Assembly (NCBI GenBank): GCA_029851415.1
Contig: CM056741.1
Coordinates: 143,270,522 to 143,334,521, forward strand
Direction of reading: 5' to 3'
Length of the DNA: 64,000 nt
From: Eretmocerus hayati
Lineage: Eukaryota; Arthropoda; Insecta; Hymenoptera; Aphelinidae
Below are positions 1 to 13,355 of the stretch, in pieces. Numbering within the stretch: position 1 is the first letter of the stretch; each line of letters opens with the position of its first letter. The notes beneath the pieces were generated by a model. It was not told where the DNA came from and ran no database searches. It saw nothing but the letters and a program-made list of their open reading frames with translations. The position numbers were made by a program, and so were the translations under genes.

Positions 1-911
1 TCAAAAGTTTGTGTACACCTGAAAAACAATATGTAGTTCAATTTTGATCACTCGAATGCTCCGATCTCCTTCGTCCAAAACGACTCTATTTTAACTCATT
101 CTGTAGCATCTTTCAAGCACTTCCAAATCTTCTGAGAATTTTTTTCAAGCACCTTAATAGATTCTTGCAAAATCAATCTGAAACTTTGTAAAATTTTATA
201 AAAATCGGGTCATTACGCAAAGCTCTGCAAGTCTGACGTAAACCAATGGATTGAGATGTTTCAAAAAGAGTCTGAAAGTAGAAGTCAAGAGCTTAAATAC
301 CCGTTTTGGAAAATTATTCTAGGTTATTTCTGGCCCGAGCTGTGACGATTTTTGTAAGGGAAGATTTTTCTTAAAAATGAGTCTCGAAATTTACGAAAGG
401 CGAGGAAATCGAGACTCGCGGTGATATTTCTTTGATTTCTACCAAGTTTCCCCGTATTGATGGTGGAAGGGACCAATAACAGTGCTCATACCAGTTTAAA
501 TATGAGCCCATTCACGATTTTGTCAATGATTAGTTCATTTTTCGAGAAAAATCTTCCCGTTAAAAAACAGTCACAGCTCAGGCCAAAATCAGACTAGAAC
601 AATTTTTGAGAACGGACATTGAAGCTCTTGACTTCTACTTTCAGACTCTTTTTGAAACATCTCAATCCATTGGTTCACGTCAGACTCGCAAAGATTTGCG
701 TATTGACTCGACTTTCATGAAATTTTACAAGGCTTTAGATTGATTTTACGAGAATCTATCAAGCTGAAAAAATTCTAAATTCTTGAAGTGCTTGAATAAA
801 GCTAAAAATGAGCTGAAGTAGAGTCGTTTTGGACGAAGGAGATCGGAGTAGTCGAGTGATCTAAATCGAACTTTTGTTGTTCAAGTGAACACAAACTTTC
901 GACCGGTAGTG
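1..911. mobile_element. Large palindromic Tc1/mariner-type MITE, left end cut by window
   Basis: The two halves are inverted copies around about position 450. The segment at 61-110 pairs with 815-850 (GTCCAAAACGACTC and complement), and 243-350 pairs with 570-680. The right terminus reads ..TTTCGACCGGTAGTG followed by TA at 912-913, the target dinucleotide of Tc1/mariner elements. The left terminus begins a few bases before the window. No transposase is visible, so it is a non-autonomous hairpin element. It lies in a TTC27 intron. Confidence 0.8.
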
Positions 912-1015
912 TAGTGCCGAAAAATATTTTGAAGATGGATAACAAATCATACAATAATTGTTCGACACAACTACAAAAGTCGGGATTTGATTACAAAGGT
1001 TCAAATCTATCTTAC

Positions 1016-4000
1016 CTTGGGTTTGAAACGGCTGCCCGATAAGCTCTCTGAAGATATTGTATGGCCTTTTGATTGTCAAGTTCATTATTTTTCAGTAACG
1101 TGAGCTCAGCGTACAATCTCCACACATCTGAGTTTGTCGATAAAGTCGCTGTTATACGACCAAAAAGCTCTAATGCCTTTGATAAATATTTCCGCGACGA
1201 ATTTCCATCCGAGTCATGGAGTTCGTCTATTATTGCTTTGGACAAGATGCTCAAAATTTCAGCGTCAACGTGAGATCCTTTCAGGTCTAAAATCCGATGA
1301 TAGCATCGTATCACCTAAGAAGCAGCGAAAATTAACGATACATTACATTGCACAATTCAAAATTTTCTGCAACCATTTCAAGAATAAATGAGACAATACA
1401 TACTTCTGAAAAGTTACCCAGATCCAGGCTTACGACCATCAAATTATCCCAGACTTCCCACTTGTCGAAGTTACATTTGACGGCATCTTGTAAAGAATGC
1501 CAAGCTCTTGCTTTATCTCCCAATTTGATATACGCTTTTGCGAGATTGTTCCACACTTCAAAACTCTAAAATTACGCGAAGATCATCAAGAACAAATTTA
1601 AAGAGGACAATAAAATCAAAAGTACCTATTTCTTACCGACTGCTCCAGAGAGCAATATTTTCTGTAAGCTGAAGCTGCAAGTTTCCAGTCTTCTACTTGA
1701 AGAGCAGCAAAGCCTAGTCGAACCCAGACATTTTCTTGAATATTATTCAGCTCAACCGACAATTTTAAATGAGGTATTGCTTCAGCATACTGTCAACAAT
1801 CGAAATTATAGCTATGAGGTTCTATGGATCAGTCACAGAATTTCAGGGGAACATTCATTTATATCGCACTACACAACAAGCAATGAGGTAGTAAGGACCA
1901 TTAAGAAAATTTCCGAATGGTACATTATGTTTCCGATTCGTCAAAAACCGCGTTTCCACATGGAAGTACACTCATCGGACATAAATTCTGCACAAATTTG
2001 AAGAACCCATGTAAAAATGGGGACACTGTGATCACACGTGAACACCTATTAAACGATTTAAAAATCATATTAATGCTGGGAAGTTATTATGGTTCAATTT
2101 CCTGGGAATATAGCATTAATAATTCACGGTATTAGTTTTACATCACTCGAAAAATCACTCGAAATCAACCTCGTATTAAAAAAAAAATGAAGAACTGAGT
2201 CCACTCATCTTTCAGAAAAAAACATTACAAAAGGTATTTGACAGATTGGTGGCGAGTGTGCAAATTCTTATTCTTTGACGAATTAGCTTTTAGGTATGCA
2301 TATTTGTCACTTTTTATCCGTATTGAACTAGAAAATCAGATTTCCGTTGATTCTCGTTTTCTTTTTACAAATTATTTAGACCCGACCATTTTGGAGTTTT
2401 GGATCATTTCTGTGAAAAATTCCTAGCCTCTGAGTAGAATGGGACCGTTGACCAACTTTTGTTATATTTCGAAATAAATGTAACTCATTTTGAGAACTAT
2501 TACATTCTGAATATGCAGATTCGTCACCAATCTGTGAAACACTACTTTGAATCTTGAAGATGATGATATTTATTTTGATGGAAAAATGAATTTAATTATG
2601 TATTTCTCTCTTAGAATGCTAGATTCACTCCGGGGAAATTTTTCGAGTGATTTAAAATCAATACCGTGAATTATTGATGCTATATCCCCAGGAAATTGAA
2701 CCATGATGACTTCCCAGGATTAAAAATTTTAATACGTTTCACAGGTGTTCACATGTGATCACAGTGTCCCCATTTTTACATGGGAAGCTTTATTGCCCCT
2801 GAACTTGAAATCCTGAGGCTAGATTCCAATTTTGAACTGTTGAGGATGAGGTTACGATCATCAAGACATCACAAAAGGTGTGATTTCGGTTGAAACAACA
2901 ACCGCCAGGTCCATATAGAGCTTTTTCTAAATTGTGCAGAATTTATGACCGGTAAATGCAAATACGCAATTCTATGTCCTCCAACGCATGAACGAGCCCT
3001 TACGAGCCCCTAAGCTATGATTTGTGCGTGGGGGATATGAAAATTTTCAAGAGCGAAGTTGCACGGATGATGAAAGTTGAGCCGAAACGGTAAAACAGCT
3101 TAGGTCAAGGCGCCTTGATCGAAAGGATACATCATGATCACTCAAAATTCATCCTTTTGTTAACCTTTCCTGTATTTACAACATTTTTGAAGTCATTTCA
3201 CGTAAATTTTGAACTAAAACCTCAGTACTCGGCAGCTACATCAAACCCGGGCGAAGTTGATAGAGTAGCGTTTCTCGCCTAGAGCGAAATACTACAAATT
3301 TCATCCCGATTAAAATTTTACCCAACATGCCCCTCGCCCTCTACCCAATTCGCCTTCACATATCGATATCAGAAATTAATGGCCTCTTGTTTGCTCCTGT
3401 TTTTTAAATTAAAATACGAGAAAATGAGTGAATTAGACCGACCCCGATTATTTCTGCCTTTCCCAGAAAACCCAAAGAGACTTTTGACTCACATATTTAT
3501 GCACTCCTAAAAATTAGTCTGAAGTAAGACGAATGACACTTATTATAGGGTGAGCCAATGTTAACGCACCTCATAAGCGTACTTGATTTCTATTCTTCTT
3601 TCGAGGCCTTTGATATCCTTTTTCAAGAATTGAAGAGCTTGGATCTGGAGCGATGTCATGAGAAAAATGCGGAGGTTAGTTGTAAAACGCGGGACTGTAT
3701 CAAACTTGACCTTTTTTCTCTTTCCTGCCTTTGATCTAGCCTTTCAATAAATACATATATCCATGCAATAGCTTCAAATCTATCTGGAAGTGCGTGAAAA
3801 AATCTGAGAGCTATGGAATGTTCCATTTGGATGTCTGATGGAAACGGAAGTATTGCAATTTCACGAAACATTTATGGAACACGTTGTTTCTCTCTTTCTT
3901 CTGCAAGCCTCGTGTAAAATGAGATGACCTGTTCGTACAGTGGTCTCTACAGACAAAAATGTTGAATCGGACCCAATGGTCCGGTCCGCGTAAGACCTCT

Positions 4001-7000
4001 TGTTGGTCCGTCTGCGTACAGCGGTGGGACCAAGGCAATGGAAAGAAAGTGAAATGTCAATTAATTTCCACCCAAGGTGGGCACCGTTAGTGTTATACTA
4101 TCCAAGATATGAATTTTTTAAATAATTAATCTGCGAGCGGTTTTGGTCTGTCAGCGTAGAGTGCCCACCTTGTGCTCATTTGAAAATCGACCGTATATTG
4201 AAGTAAAAATAAGGTGGGCACTCTGAATCTGGTCAAAATTGAGGGATTTTATAATCTTCAGACCAAAAATAGGCTCAAACGATGAAAATCGAGATTTTTT
4301 ATGTATAACTTGGAGACGGTGAAGTAAATCAAGATTTCACAAGAATACCCTCTTGTTCATCTTCCGAGAATCTCCAATTTTTATACCTGCACTTTTTCTC
4401 AGAAATTCGTCATATCTGAGACACTCGCGATAGACATTGTAAGACACCGGTTCACAGGTTATTGACCTCGAAACAATATGTGGTGGATCAAATATTTACT
4501 GGAAAAAGAGCGAACTATCACGGAAAATATATCATTTTTTTTATTACTCTCGAATTATCGCGAACTTGATAATCTCCGAAATCACTCATTTCTGAGATCG
4601 CCGAGAGAGCGGGAACAGGGTGTTTTGGATTTTTTTGGAATGCCAACTCGCGAACGTTGCGGTGAACCAATTTTTCAAAAAGAAAACTATTTTTCTGCGT
4701 AGAGCTTGTGGAAATCATGGAGGTTCAAATTTCTCTTGACGATGTCATGATGGTCACCTGGTGTCTGATCTCATAATCACCCTCACGTCATAGGCAGATT
4801 AATGGATTAATTACAATTACACTTGAGCAACACTATCAACTTTGAAAATCAATTCCGATTGCAATCATATACTCCGATTTTTGAGAGAGATATAAGATTT
4901 CGAGGATGCTCGCGGAAAAAATAGTCTTGTTGATCCAATTAACTAGTTTGTTGGACCAACAAATACAAACTGGCAAAACAAACACCTGTTTGTAAGGTTT
5001 GTATTTGTTGGATCTACAAACTAAGTTTGTAAAGTTTGTAACCAGAACAAACTCCTGTTTACACAAATTGGATTTCACAGACTCAAAAATTCTTTTGAAG
5101 ATTTCCGTACTCGCGGTAAATTTTTCGGAACATATCCCCCGCGGATACGGAGTTTTGACCAATGTATGTTACCGTCAAAGTCCGAAATGCAGTCAAACCT
5201 AGGATTGCCGCCAGCATCTCAGGCAAAGTCCGGAATGGTGGCTTCATTTCGGACTTTGCCTAGGTACGCCTGGGATAGCCTGCTCTCACGCAGGCAATGC
5301 GCGGATTGCCCGCGGAACCTGCAGGCAAAGTTGAGTGGATCGGGGTGGATGGCTCTGCATGCCGAGGGTTTCGAGTTATGACTTTTGATGCGTCCTGACG
5401 AGAGTGCATAATAAGTGCGAGTAATAGTTCACTGTATTCTGCATCAATATGATACATTCTTGAGAGATGAACATGTACTAGAGGAAATGTGTAAATAGTC
5501 CTCGGACTATTCAGACCGATTTTCAGCCATCGTAATGATTTTCAACCCATAGGCGCCTGGTGGGTCCTGCAGGACTCATGGACAGTATGTTGAATTATAC
5601 GTACACGTGAATGAATATTTCATGCCTCACAAGGTTCCATAACGTTGTTTTAGGCCACACCCAACTATTTTGTATAGTTATTGAGGTCTATCAAGCGTCT
5701 CCAAGTTTCCATACCACTTTAAAAAAATCGTTTGACCGGAATTTCAAATTTTGTAAAAAAAGACTCGTCACTGCACGGATACTATATTACGTTTCCTTAG
5801 TCTTCGATCGGGTTTGAGTCTACGGAGCTTCCTCAGTGCCGCAAATAGCACTTCCTTGACCAAAGACTCTAAAATAAAACTCCATCGGGGTCAGTCAAAT
5901 CGCTCAAAATGAGATGACCCTACAGTGTACTGATGCGAAAACTCCACTTCACCCACCTCGCTTCAAATTGCGATAAGTATCACAGGGCTTACTCCAAAAT
6001 CCGTTCATGAGAAGTTTCTTTCAGAGCTCTCTGACCCAGTTATAACTGTGTGCAAAATTGATAAATTCATCATTTTTCATCATTTATGTGATCATCGCAG
6101 AAAACCCGGAGCATTTGTGGAATAGGATCGATTTTAACAAAATTCCATGTTCGCCAATCGATAAGGCAACGCGAAAAAATCTTACAGAGGTTTTCTGACA
6201 CTTGGTCAGAAAGTTATAGGAGATAATCCAATTGAATGAGTTTACATTTCACTTTTGGAAAACCTCTGCTAATCTCTTTTGGGGGCTAGTCGTATACTAA
6301 ATGGTACAATTTGGGAGAGGGAGAGGAGAGCTCAAAGTTTCATGTCTTATCAAAGAAAATATCAAAATATCACGGCGTTCGGAGGGCGGGGGTTTGAATC
6401 CCGGTTGGATCAACTTGGAACTTTTCTGACAAAACTTTTCGGGCTGTCCCCGATCGGAATGAGTACATCAATAATTCGCTTTCTTCTCCTTTCTATTGAT
6501 AAAGAGGCAGGTGCACAAATCCCAACAAAATACAAAAAAAGGAAGATAGATGAGGGAGGTTGTGCCAAAGATTCCGGGATGATTGCTTAGTGTGGCGTCT
6601 TGTCGGGACGCCACAATAGCGAATATCGCATGACTCTTTCAAACTTGGATCATATTGAATTTTCCCATACAATATGTTTTCATCAAGATTATTGATTAGT
6701 GCTTCCATCATCTCGTCAAAACATTATACAATACTCACGTTCTGCTTGGAATAATAAAAAAGACCCCAATGTCTCTGTGCTCGACTACTCTTCTCTCCTG
6801 ATAGTTTCCAAGCAATCTCATAGTTCTGAACATCTTGTGTTGCATCACCTAAAAGACACCACAACTTCACAGTTTCCTTTTTACTGAGTTCCTGTTTGAT
6901 GATTTCCGCAGCCTAGAATCACGGGATTTATGGTTTGAGCTCGACGAATTCCCGCCCATGAATTCAATTCAATCAAATAGCTCAATTTCAAATTAAACTT

Positions 7001-8598
7001 CATAATTGTTATGATTGAAGTAATCTAATTACACTCTTTGTAATTTATTGTAGATCTCTATTCATAACAACTCACCTTAGCTTTCATCTCCAGGATAGTA
7101 TAACAAACAATAACATCTTCCCATAAAGAGAGGTTGAGATAGATATCTAATGCTCCTTTGATCATACCCAAATTTAGCATCAAATCTGCCAAATTTTGCC
7201 TGAAGTACCAAACTGGTTTCATGCCACTAGTGAAAAATAAATCCATTTTATATGATACTGGTGTCCTTGGTGAGTTTAATTGTTCAATCAAATACTCTAC
7301 TTGTGCCATGGCTCTTTCCACAGTTCTCTTGTGATTTGATTCCAAGACACAACGTTGATGCAATGCTGACATTTTCAGAGGCCAGTTTACTGAATTATCT
7401 ATTATAATCTATAAAATGAAAGAAATTAGATTTTGAACTGAATTACATCAATGCGTAACAGAGATATTACTTCTAGGTAAGGGAGTAGTTCCTCGTGTAT
7501 CAGCTCATCTTTTGGTTGTGATGACTGGAGCTGAAAACTTGATTTTGCTATTGGATATCTAGTTTGAATAAGAAATCTGATTTTGAAATTGATAATGCAT
7601 CTACCAATAATACTTACAACTTAGCCATAACAATTGCTTCTTCAATACTGCCAAGCTCATTCATTTCTTTCTCTTCTGTGAATTCTATCTTTTCTAATCG
7701 TAACTCATCACTCAAATTTATTACTTTGGGAAGTAGTTCACATTTTCTGTATGAAAATAAGTCTTTTCCGACAGAAGTTGTGAGATAAAGTTGTGCTTTG
7801 TCTTGCTGCTGATACTTGGTGCGTTTACCCAAAGCTCCTGAGAGCTCTAATTGTAATTTGGCTACAGATTGAGCCTGATCCAAGTATGTCTCTGAACTTT
7901 GAATCCTTCTATAACACAGGTAGAACAGCACCACTTCGATATTGAAAATTGTTGAAAGAGCACTCTCACATAGAATAGGAAGTTCCTTAACTTCTTTGAC
8001 TATATTTTCCGTTTCAGCAAATAAAATTGCAGATGCCTCATCAAGAATCATTTGGTGCAGGTAATTAGCTCTGAAGAGCCACCACTTGGAGGTTGGATAT
8101 ATACTTTGAATTTTAAAATGTTTGAAAATGATTTTTGATAGATAAAGTAGCTCAGGTTTGGAACTGTTTTCATTTAATTGATCACTCAGTAACAATTTCC
8201 TCGAAGCTATCTCCCTGAATGAGTGAAATACATCATTTTCTCCCTCTTGAAATGGTCCAGTCCAATTATTTTGAACAAAATACAGCAGAGCTGCAATGCC
8301 AGTGAGGAATAGACTTTCCAATTCATTTGTTGAGAGATTTGAGCTGCTAATCACTTTTTCAAAATCTTCACCCTCCATAGCTTCACTCATCAGTGATTCA
8401 TTCTCCAGAACATCTTTGTACTGACCATCAAGAATTTTTTTCGCACTTTCCAAAACGCTTAACCCTTAAATAAGTACAAAATGAATCATATAAAAATGTT
8501 GAACACTATGATATGAATCAGTTATTAAACTCACCCTTGTAAGGGATAGGGTGGTTCAGCAACAAGAGCTGCTCAATTTTCTCGTTGCCTTCCACCAT
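1016..8598 (-). CDS. TTC27: Tetratricopeptide repeat protein 27 (TTC27), partial, 8 exons
   Basis: Exons on the minus strand, 5' to 3': 8598-8535, 8464-7618, 7558-7471, 7408-7076, 6912-6739, 1789-1637, 1565-1404, 1314-1016. All introns are GT-AG and the phases join (706 codons plus 2 nt). The start is the ATG at 8598-8596. The product matches my memory of the TTC27 family: an N-terminal helical region with the NNWTGPF motif, then TPR helices (for example VWNNLAKAYIKLGDKA in exon 7 and CYHRILDL in exon 8). Human TTC27 has about 840 residues, so roughly 100 C-terminal residues lie beyond the left edge. TTC27 is a widely conserved TPR protein whose repeats normally mediate protein contacts; its molecular role is poorly defined. 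Most introns are 60-160 bp, but the one at 1790-6738 is about 4.9 kb and full of repeats. Confidence 0.93.
2006..2784. mobile_element. Palindromic MITE in TTC27 intron
   Basis: Near-perfect terminal inverted repeats start CCCATGTAAAAATGGGGACA at 2006 and end with the complement at 2784. The inner arms also pair (2090-2160 with 2635-2710). The spacer at about 2200-2620 is not palindromic throughout. No coding capacity or clear target duplication was found. Confidence 0.78.
2785..6738. other. TTC27 long intron, repeat-derived and unresolved DNA
   Basis: This part of the 4.9-kb intron contains no exon that continues TTC27. Visible pieces are a short inverted GGTGGGCAC motif near 4070-4215, palindromic TTTGT-rich sequence at 4920-5060, a locally repeated CAAAGTCCG/AGGCAAAG block at 5170-5340, and a diverged copy of a repeat family at 3300-3480 that recurs at 36.7-37.3 kb and 54.7-55.5 kb. 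A B-box-like GGTTTGAATCCCGG at 6390-6405 hints at a SINE remnant. Confidence 0.5.
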
Positions 8599-8865
8599 TT
8601 TACGTCTTTTGAACAAACAATCAATTGTCAACAATTGTCAACTTTATACCACTTGAATCTTGATCACAGGAAGATTAGTTTGTCAGACATGCTGTTATAA
8701 ATTGGGATCATCACCCTTGCGTAAGTGCACAAAGAGAATCTTTTTAAAAGATTCAGGTACGTGATCTCCAGGTTGTATTCTCTATGATTCAACCAAATTC
8801 AACTTCCACATGTCGACGCACGCGACGTCGCGCCGACCACGCTGCATTTCCAACACATTTCAATC

Positions 8866-9554
8866 ACCCCGTGGAAACTGGGGGAAAGAAAGTCCGAGGA
8901 AAAATCTGAAAAAATTTGCCCTAAGTGAATCGCATTTTGTCAACCTAATTCCGTTGTCGAAAATGTTTGCTCACCCTCCGATTTTTCATAAATAAACATT
9001 AGAGTTATACCACCTAGTATTGCCCATTTCTCCGCATAGAAAGCCGATACGAGGACAAAAACATTTGCTCATCGTTGCTCTCACCTCACTTGTTTTGCTC
9101 AGCCCTCAGAATTGGATAAATCATCATCAATTTTTGATAAACAGACAAAATCACTTTTTCCAACTCCAAGTACTCACAATGCGCAGTGCGCATGCGCGCC
9201 GCTCGACATCACATACCATACCATACGCGCACTGCACATTGTATAGTACTTGGAGTTAGAAAAAGTGTTTTTGATTGTTTATTGAAAATTGATAATGATT
9301 TATCCAATTCTGAGGGCTGAGCAAATACAAGTGAGGTGAAAGCAACGATGAGCAAATGTTTTTGTCCTTGTATCGGCTTTCTATGCGGAGAAATGGGCAA
9401 TACTAGGTGATATAGCTCGAATGTTTATTTATAAAAAATTGTAGGGTGAGCAAACATTTTTGACAACGGCATTGGGTTGATAAAATGCGACTTGTTTAGG
9501 ACGAATTTTTTCAGATTTTTAATCGGACTTTTTTTTCTCCAGTTTCCACGGGGT
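8866..9554. mobile_element. Long palindromic element between TTC27 and the SDR gene
   Basis: The arms are inverted copies centred near 9210: ACCCCGTGGAAACTGG at 8866 pairs with the complement ending at 9554, and the arms stay paired almost to the centre, where a CGCGC-rich block sits. The flanks ATTTCAAT (left) and ATTTCCAT (right) could be a mutated 8-bp target duplication, but the fit is off by one base. It has no transposase. Confidence 0.75.
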
Positions 9555-9907
9555 ATTTCCATTCTTCTAAAAGTCCAGCTCACACGCGCGCCGGCACCCA
9601 CTTAATTCTAGGGACCCTAGATTCAAAATTGAATTCAATGGACTTCTGGAAGTTCTTCTGGACACATACTTGACCTGTTCTGACGAAAAAACATGGTTCT
9701 TATGAGGTGAAAAAGTAAAATACTACTCAATTATGCATCAAAAATCAATTCTTCATGTTCATGTAAAAATACACAGATATATCATCATGGCTGACATCAC
9801 TTCTAGCTTACTTATCTGAAATACGAAAAGCTAGGAATTCGAAGTAAGACTTCGAGTAATGGAATGTATCAAGAATCAACAGCAGTGGGAAGAACGACTC
9901 ATTTCCC

Positions 9908-10906
9908 TCATCTTGGACACATTACACTACGACCACCATCAACAGGTAAGGTTTGGCCCGTAATGAAACTAGCGTCATTGCTGGCAAGGAATGCAATAGT
10001 TTTGGCAACCTCATCTGGTGTTCCTGGTCTTCCTAGAGCATGAGTGTTCTTACAGTGCTCAAAAAACTCTTTCAACTTCTCCTCACTCATTCCACTGCTT
10101 CTATGTAAATTAGTGACTACAACACCTGGATTCACGGCATTAACTCTAACCTGCAAAATCATTCCCACTAACATTGGTGAACATGCCACTGATACAAAAT
10201 ACAAGAGCTATATGATTATTCAGAATTACCTGTTTAACAGCAAGTTCTAATGCAACACATCGGGTCAACTGATCAATAGCTGCTTTGCTCATACAGTATG
10301 ACAAAACCCCAGGAAAAGCTCTGGTCCCAGTGACACTAGATACATTAACAATATTCCCCTTTGTTTTTATTAGATGTGGTACAGCTAGCATAGTCAAGTG
10401 ATAGATGGATCTCACATTGATATTAAATACTCTGTAAAATAAATGACAGTGCCTTTTATTGAATCATTATAAGTAAACAAGTTGCTGATGATGGAAACAG
10501 GGGTGTGATGGAGATGAAATGGAATATGCCACAGAGAACATTTTAAAAATCAAGAATCAGCTATTCGTTAAAATCTAAACTAGACTCACCTGTCATACTG
10601 TTCAAGCGATGTGTTCTCTATGCTACCAGATTCAAGTGTACCAGCATTGTTCACCAGAACATCTAATTTTCCATACTTTGACAAAGTTGACTCCAGGATT
10701 TTTCTCACATCTGCTTCATTGGTAATCTCGCCAGTAACTACATGAGGCTTAGGCTCTTTGCACTGATCAACAACTTTTTGAAGGTTTTGTACATTACGTC
10801 CATGTAGAGAGAGCGAGGCACCTAGCTGAGACAAATGAATCGCAGTTGCAGCACCGATACCAGAACTAGCACCAGTAATAAGAACAACTTTGCCCACAAA
10901 AGACAT
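9908..10906 (-). CDS. Short-chain dehydrogenase/reductase, FabG-like (classical SDR), 3 exons
   Basis: Exons on the minus strand are 10906-10590, 10431-10230 and 10150-9908, with GT-AG introns and joining phases; the stop is TGA at 9910-9908. The predicted protein has 253 residues, the usual size for a classical SDR. Visible motifs are the NAD(P)-binding TGASSGIG near residue 11, NNAG near residue 88, the catalytic serine in VSSVTGT, the YCMSK catalytic Tyr/Lys, and the PG-x-V segment after strand 6. The C-terminal segment ends in a [12 protein letters not shown] signature. These place it with insect proteins usually named 3-oxoacyl-ACP reductase FabG-like. The real substrate is unknown; it is probably a cytosolic NAD(P)H-dependent oxidoreductase of a small carbonyl or hydroxyl compound. 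It lies 1.3 kb upstream of TTC27 on the same strand, with a palindromic element between them. Confidence 0.93.
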
Positions 10907-11229
10907 TCTCTCTGTTGTTTTGAGATTTCAAACCAACGATCTATCAAAAGCTTATACTTCTCGATGTATTATTACGACGTCGGTGGAATCAAGTATACGT
11001 ATTCCACTTCTTATCTTGAATCAGCTACTCTGTAATCTCAACTCACTTGTTGCTTATGTTCTCTGTACAGATTACGTATCAAATACACTTCAAAACCAGA
11101 AATCACAGCTTGCGGGTAGAGGGGACCCTACTTGCGGGGATCGTGAGATGCTGATTATGCGTGTTTGGTTGTTAATTGAGAAAACTAATCTGTGAAAAAG
11201 AACAACAGATCCGAAGCGGACCCCGTAAA

Positions 11230-12780
11230 AACTTGAAATAATTACACTACTATGAATAATAGTTGTTATTATCAAGCATATTATCAAGGCCTTGCTTGGC
11301 CCTTACTCTCCCCTTCTAGGGTCCCTACACTGCCCTATACTTAACACTAGAGACCCTCCAGACGGCAACCAACGGGGGATCTTATTGTGAAATACGAATT
11401 TGGATATAATCATAAATAATCTTGACTAGGTCGCGCAACATTAATATTGCACTTAGTGGCAAAGAATTTGCTCATTGAGATACTTGATTTAGTTTTATAG
11501 TACCCACATCCAACAATCGACTGCTGTTGCGATCAAATCCGGATCTCTGTGGGTGCTACGCCTGGAATTGTGATTATGAATCAGCAAGATGCATGAAAAA
11601 TAGAGTGGAAAAGATTCATCATCGTGATTTCATTCCTAGCTACTTATAGGTTTCAACTTGCTCGGTTTTATTCTTGCATCTTCTTCTAAACGGTTTCCCG
11701 GGCCCAGCTAACCGTACCGTAACCCTCCAGCTCAGGGTGCCTTTTTACGACGTAAACGTTTTCCCCCGCAGCCCATCTCTCGCCATTGGAGCAAAAAGAG
11801 AGACTATTGGTCTAGAGGCCCTAAAGCTGGGGACTATCTCTCTCGCTCCAACGGCGAGAGGTGGACTGTGGGGGAGAAATTTTACGTTGTGAAAAGACAG
11901 CCTCCAAGACGTGTTCTTAACCTACGTCAAACTGGGAACTAAATAAAGGTCAAGTAGAGATCAATAGGGTCCCTGCGCTACGAGTGGCTCGCCAACTGAT
12001 TTCCGCGCCCGATGAAGTCCGCCTACTTGCCGCACCTGCGCTTCGAATTCATCAAATTGATCCCACGAAGTGGTCTTTTTGAACGAAGTTTTCTTGGCTT
12101 TCCAATGGGATTGGTTTTGGGATAGGAATCCAAGTTTTTGAACATCCGCAAAAAACAGTCGATTATTCTAATCGTTTTGAAGAGAGATTTATAGAAAATA
12201 GCAAAAATAGGACTATAACGCAAATTTAAGAATTCTTCCCGTATGAAAAGAGTTACCCCCCAGCTAACCTAGGTTACGAACTATGGGAATTACCTATCTA
12301 ATGGGGAAGTTTTATACCCAGCCTTGAGCACACCTATACAGCTTGAGTGAGGAATTTTTAGGGGTTATTTTGTTATAATCAGGCCCACTCCAGCCGAGCT
12401 GAATTTTGCTCAGTTGGTTTTGGTAAGTGATTTTACACGGTTTCGGTCGCGCTTGCCTAGTGAAATTCTTACTCGGCTAGGGAGTATGAGTAGGAGTTGT
12501 ATAGCTATTCCTGCTGCGATCGGTAGTTCTACAGTACCGAGATCTAGGTAATAGCTGAAAAATTACTTTCCTAGGATCCAACTGGGTATAGTCTCGCACG
12601 TTCTACCTAGCCAAAACTTTCTTCCATCTATCGAGCATAGGTAAAGTTGGATGGATATTCAATCCTTGGTTTTACTCACCTGGCAAATACCCACAGACAC
12701 CATAAGTAGGGAGGTCTCTAACTAGGTAAGGCCCTTTTGATCAGAAAATTCAATTAAGTGATTTTCAAGTTCCGTATTTG
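11230..12780. other. Non-coding stretch, no gene recognised
   Basis: Apart from the palindrome at 11.73-11.90 kb I see no coding exon. The stretch at 12250-12730 is rich in CCTAG/CTAGG words and may be old repeat DNA. Confidence 0.4.
11733..11903. repeat. Short palindromic element (about 170 bp)
   Basis: The arms at about 11740-11795 and 11845-11900 are complementary: CATCTCTCGCCATTGGAGC pairs with GCTCCAACGGCGAGAGGTG, and TTTTTACGACGTAAACG pairs with its counterpart. It is a small non-coding hairpin, probably a MITE. Confidence 0.65.
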
Positions 12781-12885
12781 AACTTTGGTGTTCAACTCGC
12801 ACTCACATGGAATCGAACCCGGGGACTTTGGTTTACAAGTCGAAGACCGTATCCACTAGCCCAAAGTCCTGTAACACAGGCTGTG
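12780..12885 (-). repeat. tRNA-like sequence, probably a SINE head or tRNA pseudogene
   Basis: Read on the minus strand it has an A-box-like GGGCTAGTGGATACGG, an anticodon-arm-like middle containing ACTTGTAAA, and a good B box, CGGGTTCGATTCC. The anticodon stem and acceptor stem pair poorly, so a working tRNA is unlikely. Confidence 0.45.
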
Positions 12886-13009
12886 CACTAAATAGCCCTA
12901 TTTGGGCTACCAGAATGGAATTTATTGATTATTTTGTGTTTGGTTAGCCAGCTATGATAGAAAATTATCGCAGATCATATTTACATATCAAATCCTTCTC
13001 GGTCTTTAT

Positions 13010-13355
13010 AGATAAAGATTATACCCACTTGAACGTACCCACTTACCGTTTACCTGGGTAATGCCTGAGAACTGTATCGATGAAAAACGTGGGGTCTTTC
13101 CTACGTAGGGCGTATCGATCTGCCCACGTCACCCTACCGGTGGATGGCGTTCTGACCTTCTTATGCAGATTGTAGATGGCCCTTACCCACTTGGTTGTCG
13201 TTGATATTTATCCACATAGCCCAAGTGGGTAGAAACGTATGTGGGTATCGTCCACGTAAAGAGTATCTTGATTCTGCCCACGTCACTCGGCTATGCAAGT
13301 TGTGGGTGGCCTTTACCCACTTGGTTGTCCATGATATTCATCCTCTTGGGCTATG
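13010..13355 (+). repeat. Diverged tandem duplication (about 135 bp)
   Basis: The block at about 13080-13215 is repeated at about 13225-13350. Shared landmarks are CTGCCCACGTCAC, TTTACCCACTTGGTTGTC and GATAT-TCATCC. It is non-coding. Confidence 0.6.

Noticed and set aside
12780..12885. Functional tRNA-Thr gene on the minus strand
   Set aside because: B box is good, but acceptor and anticodon stems pair poorly.
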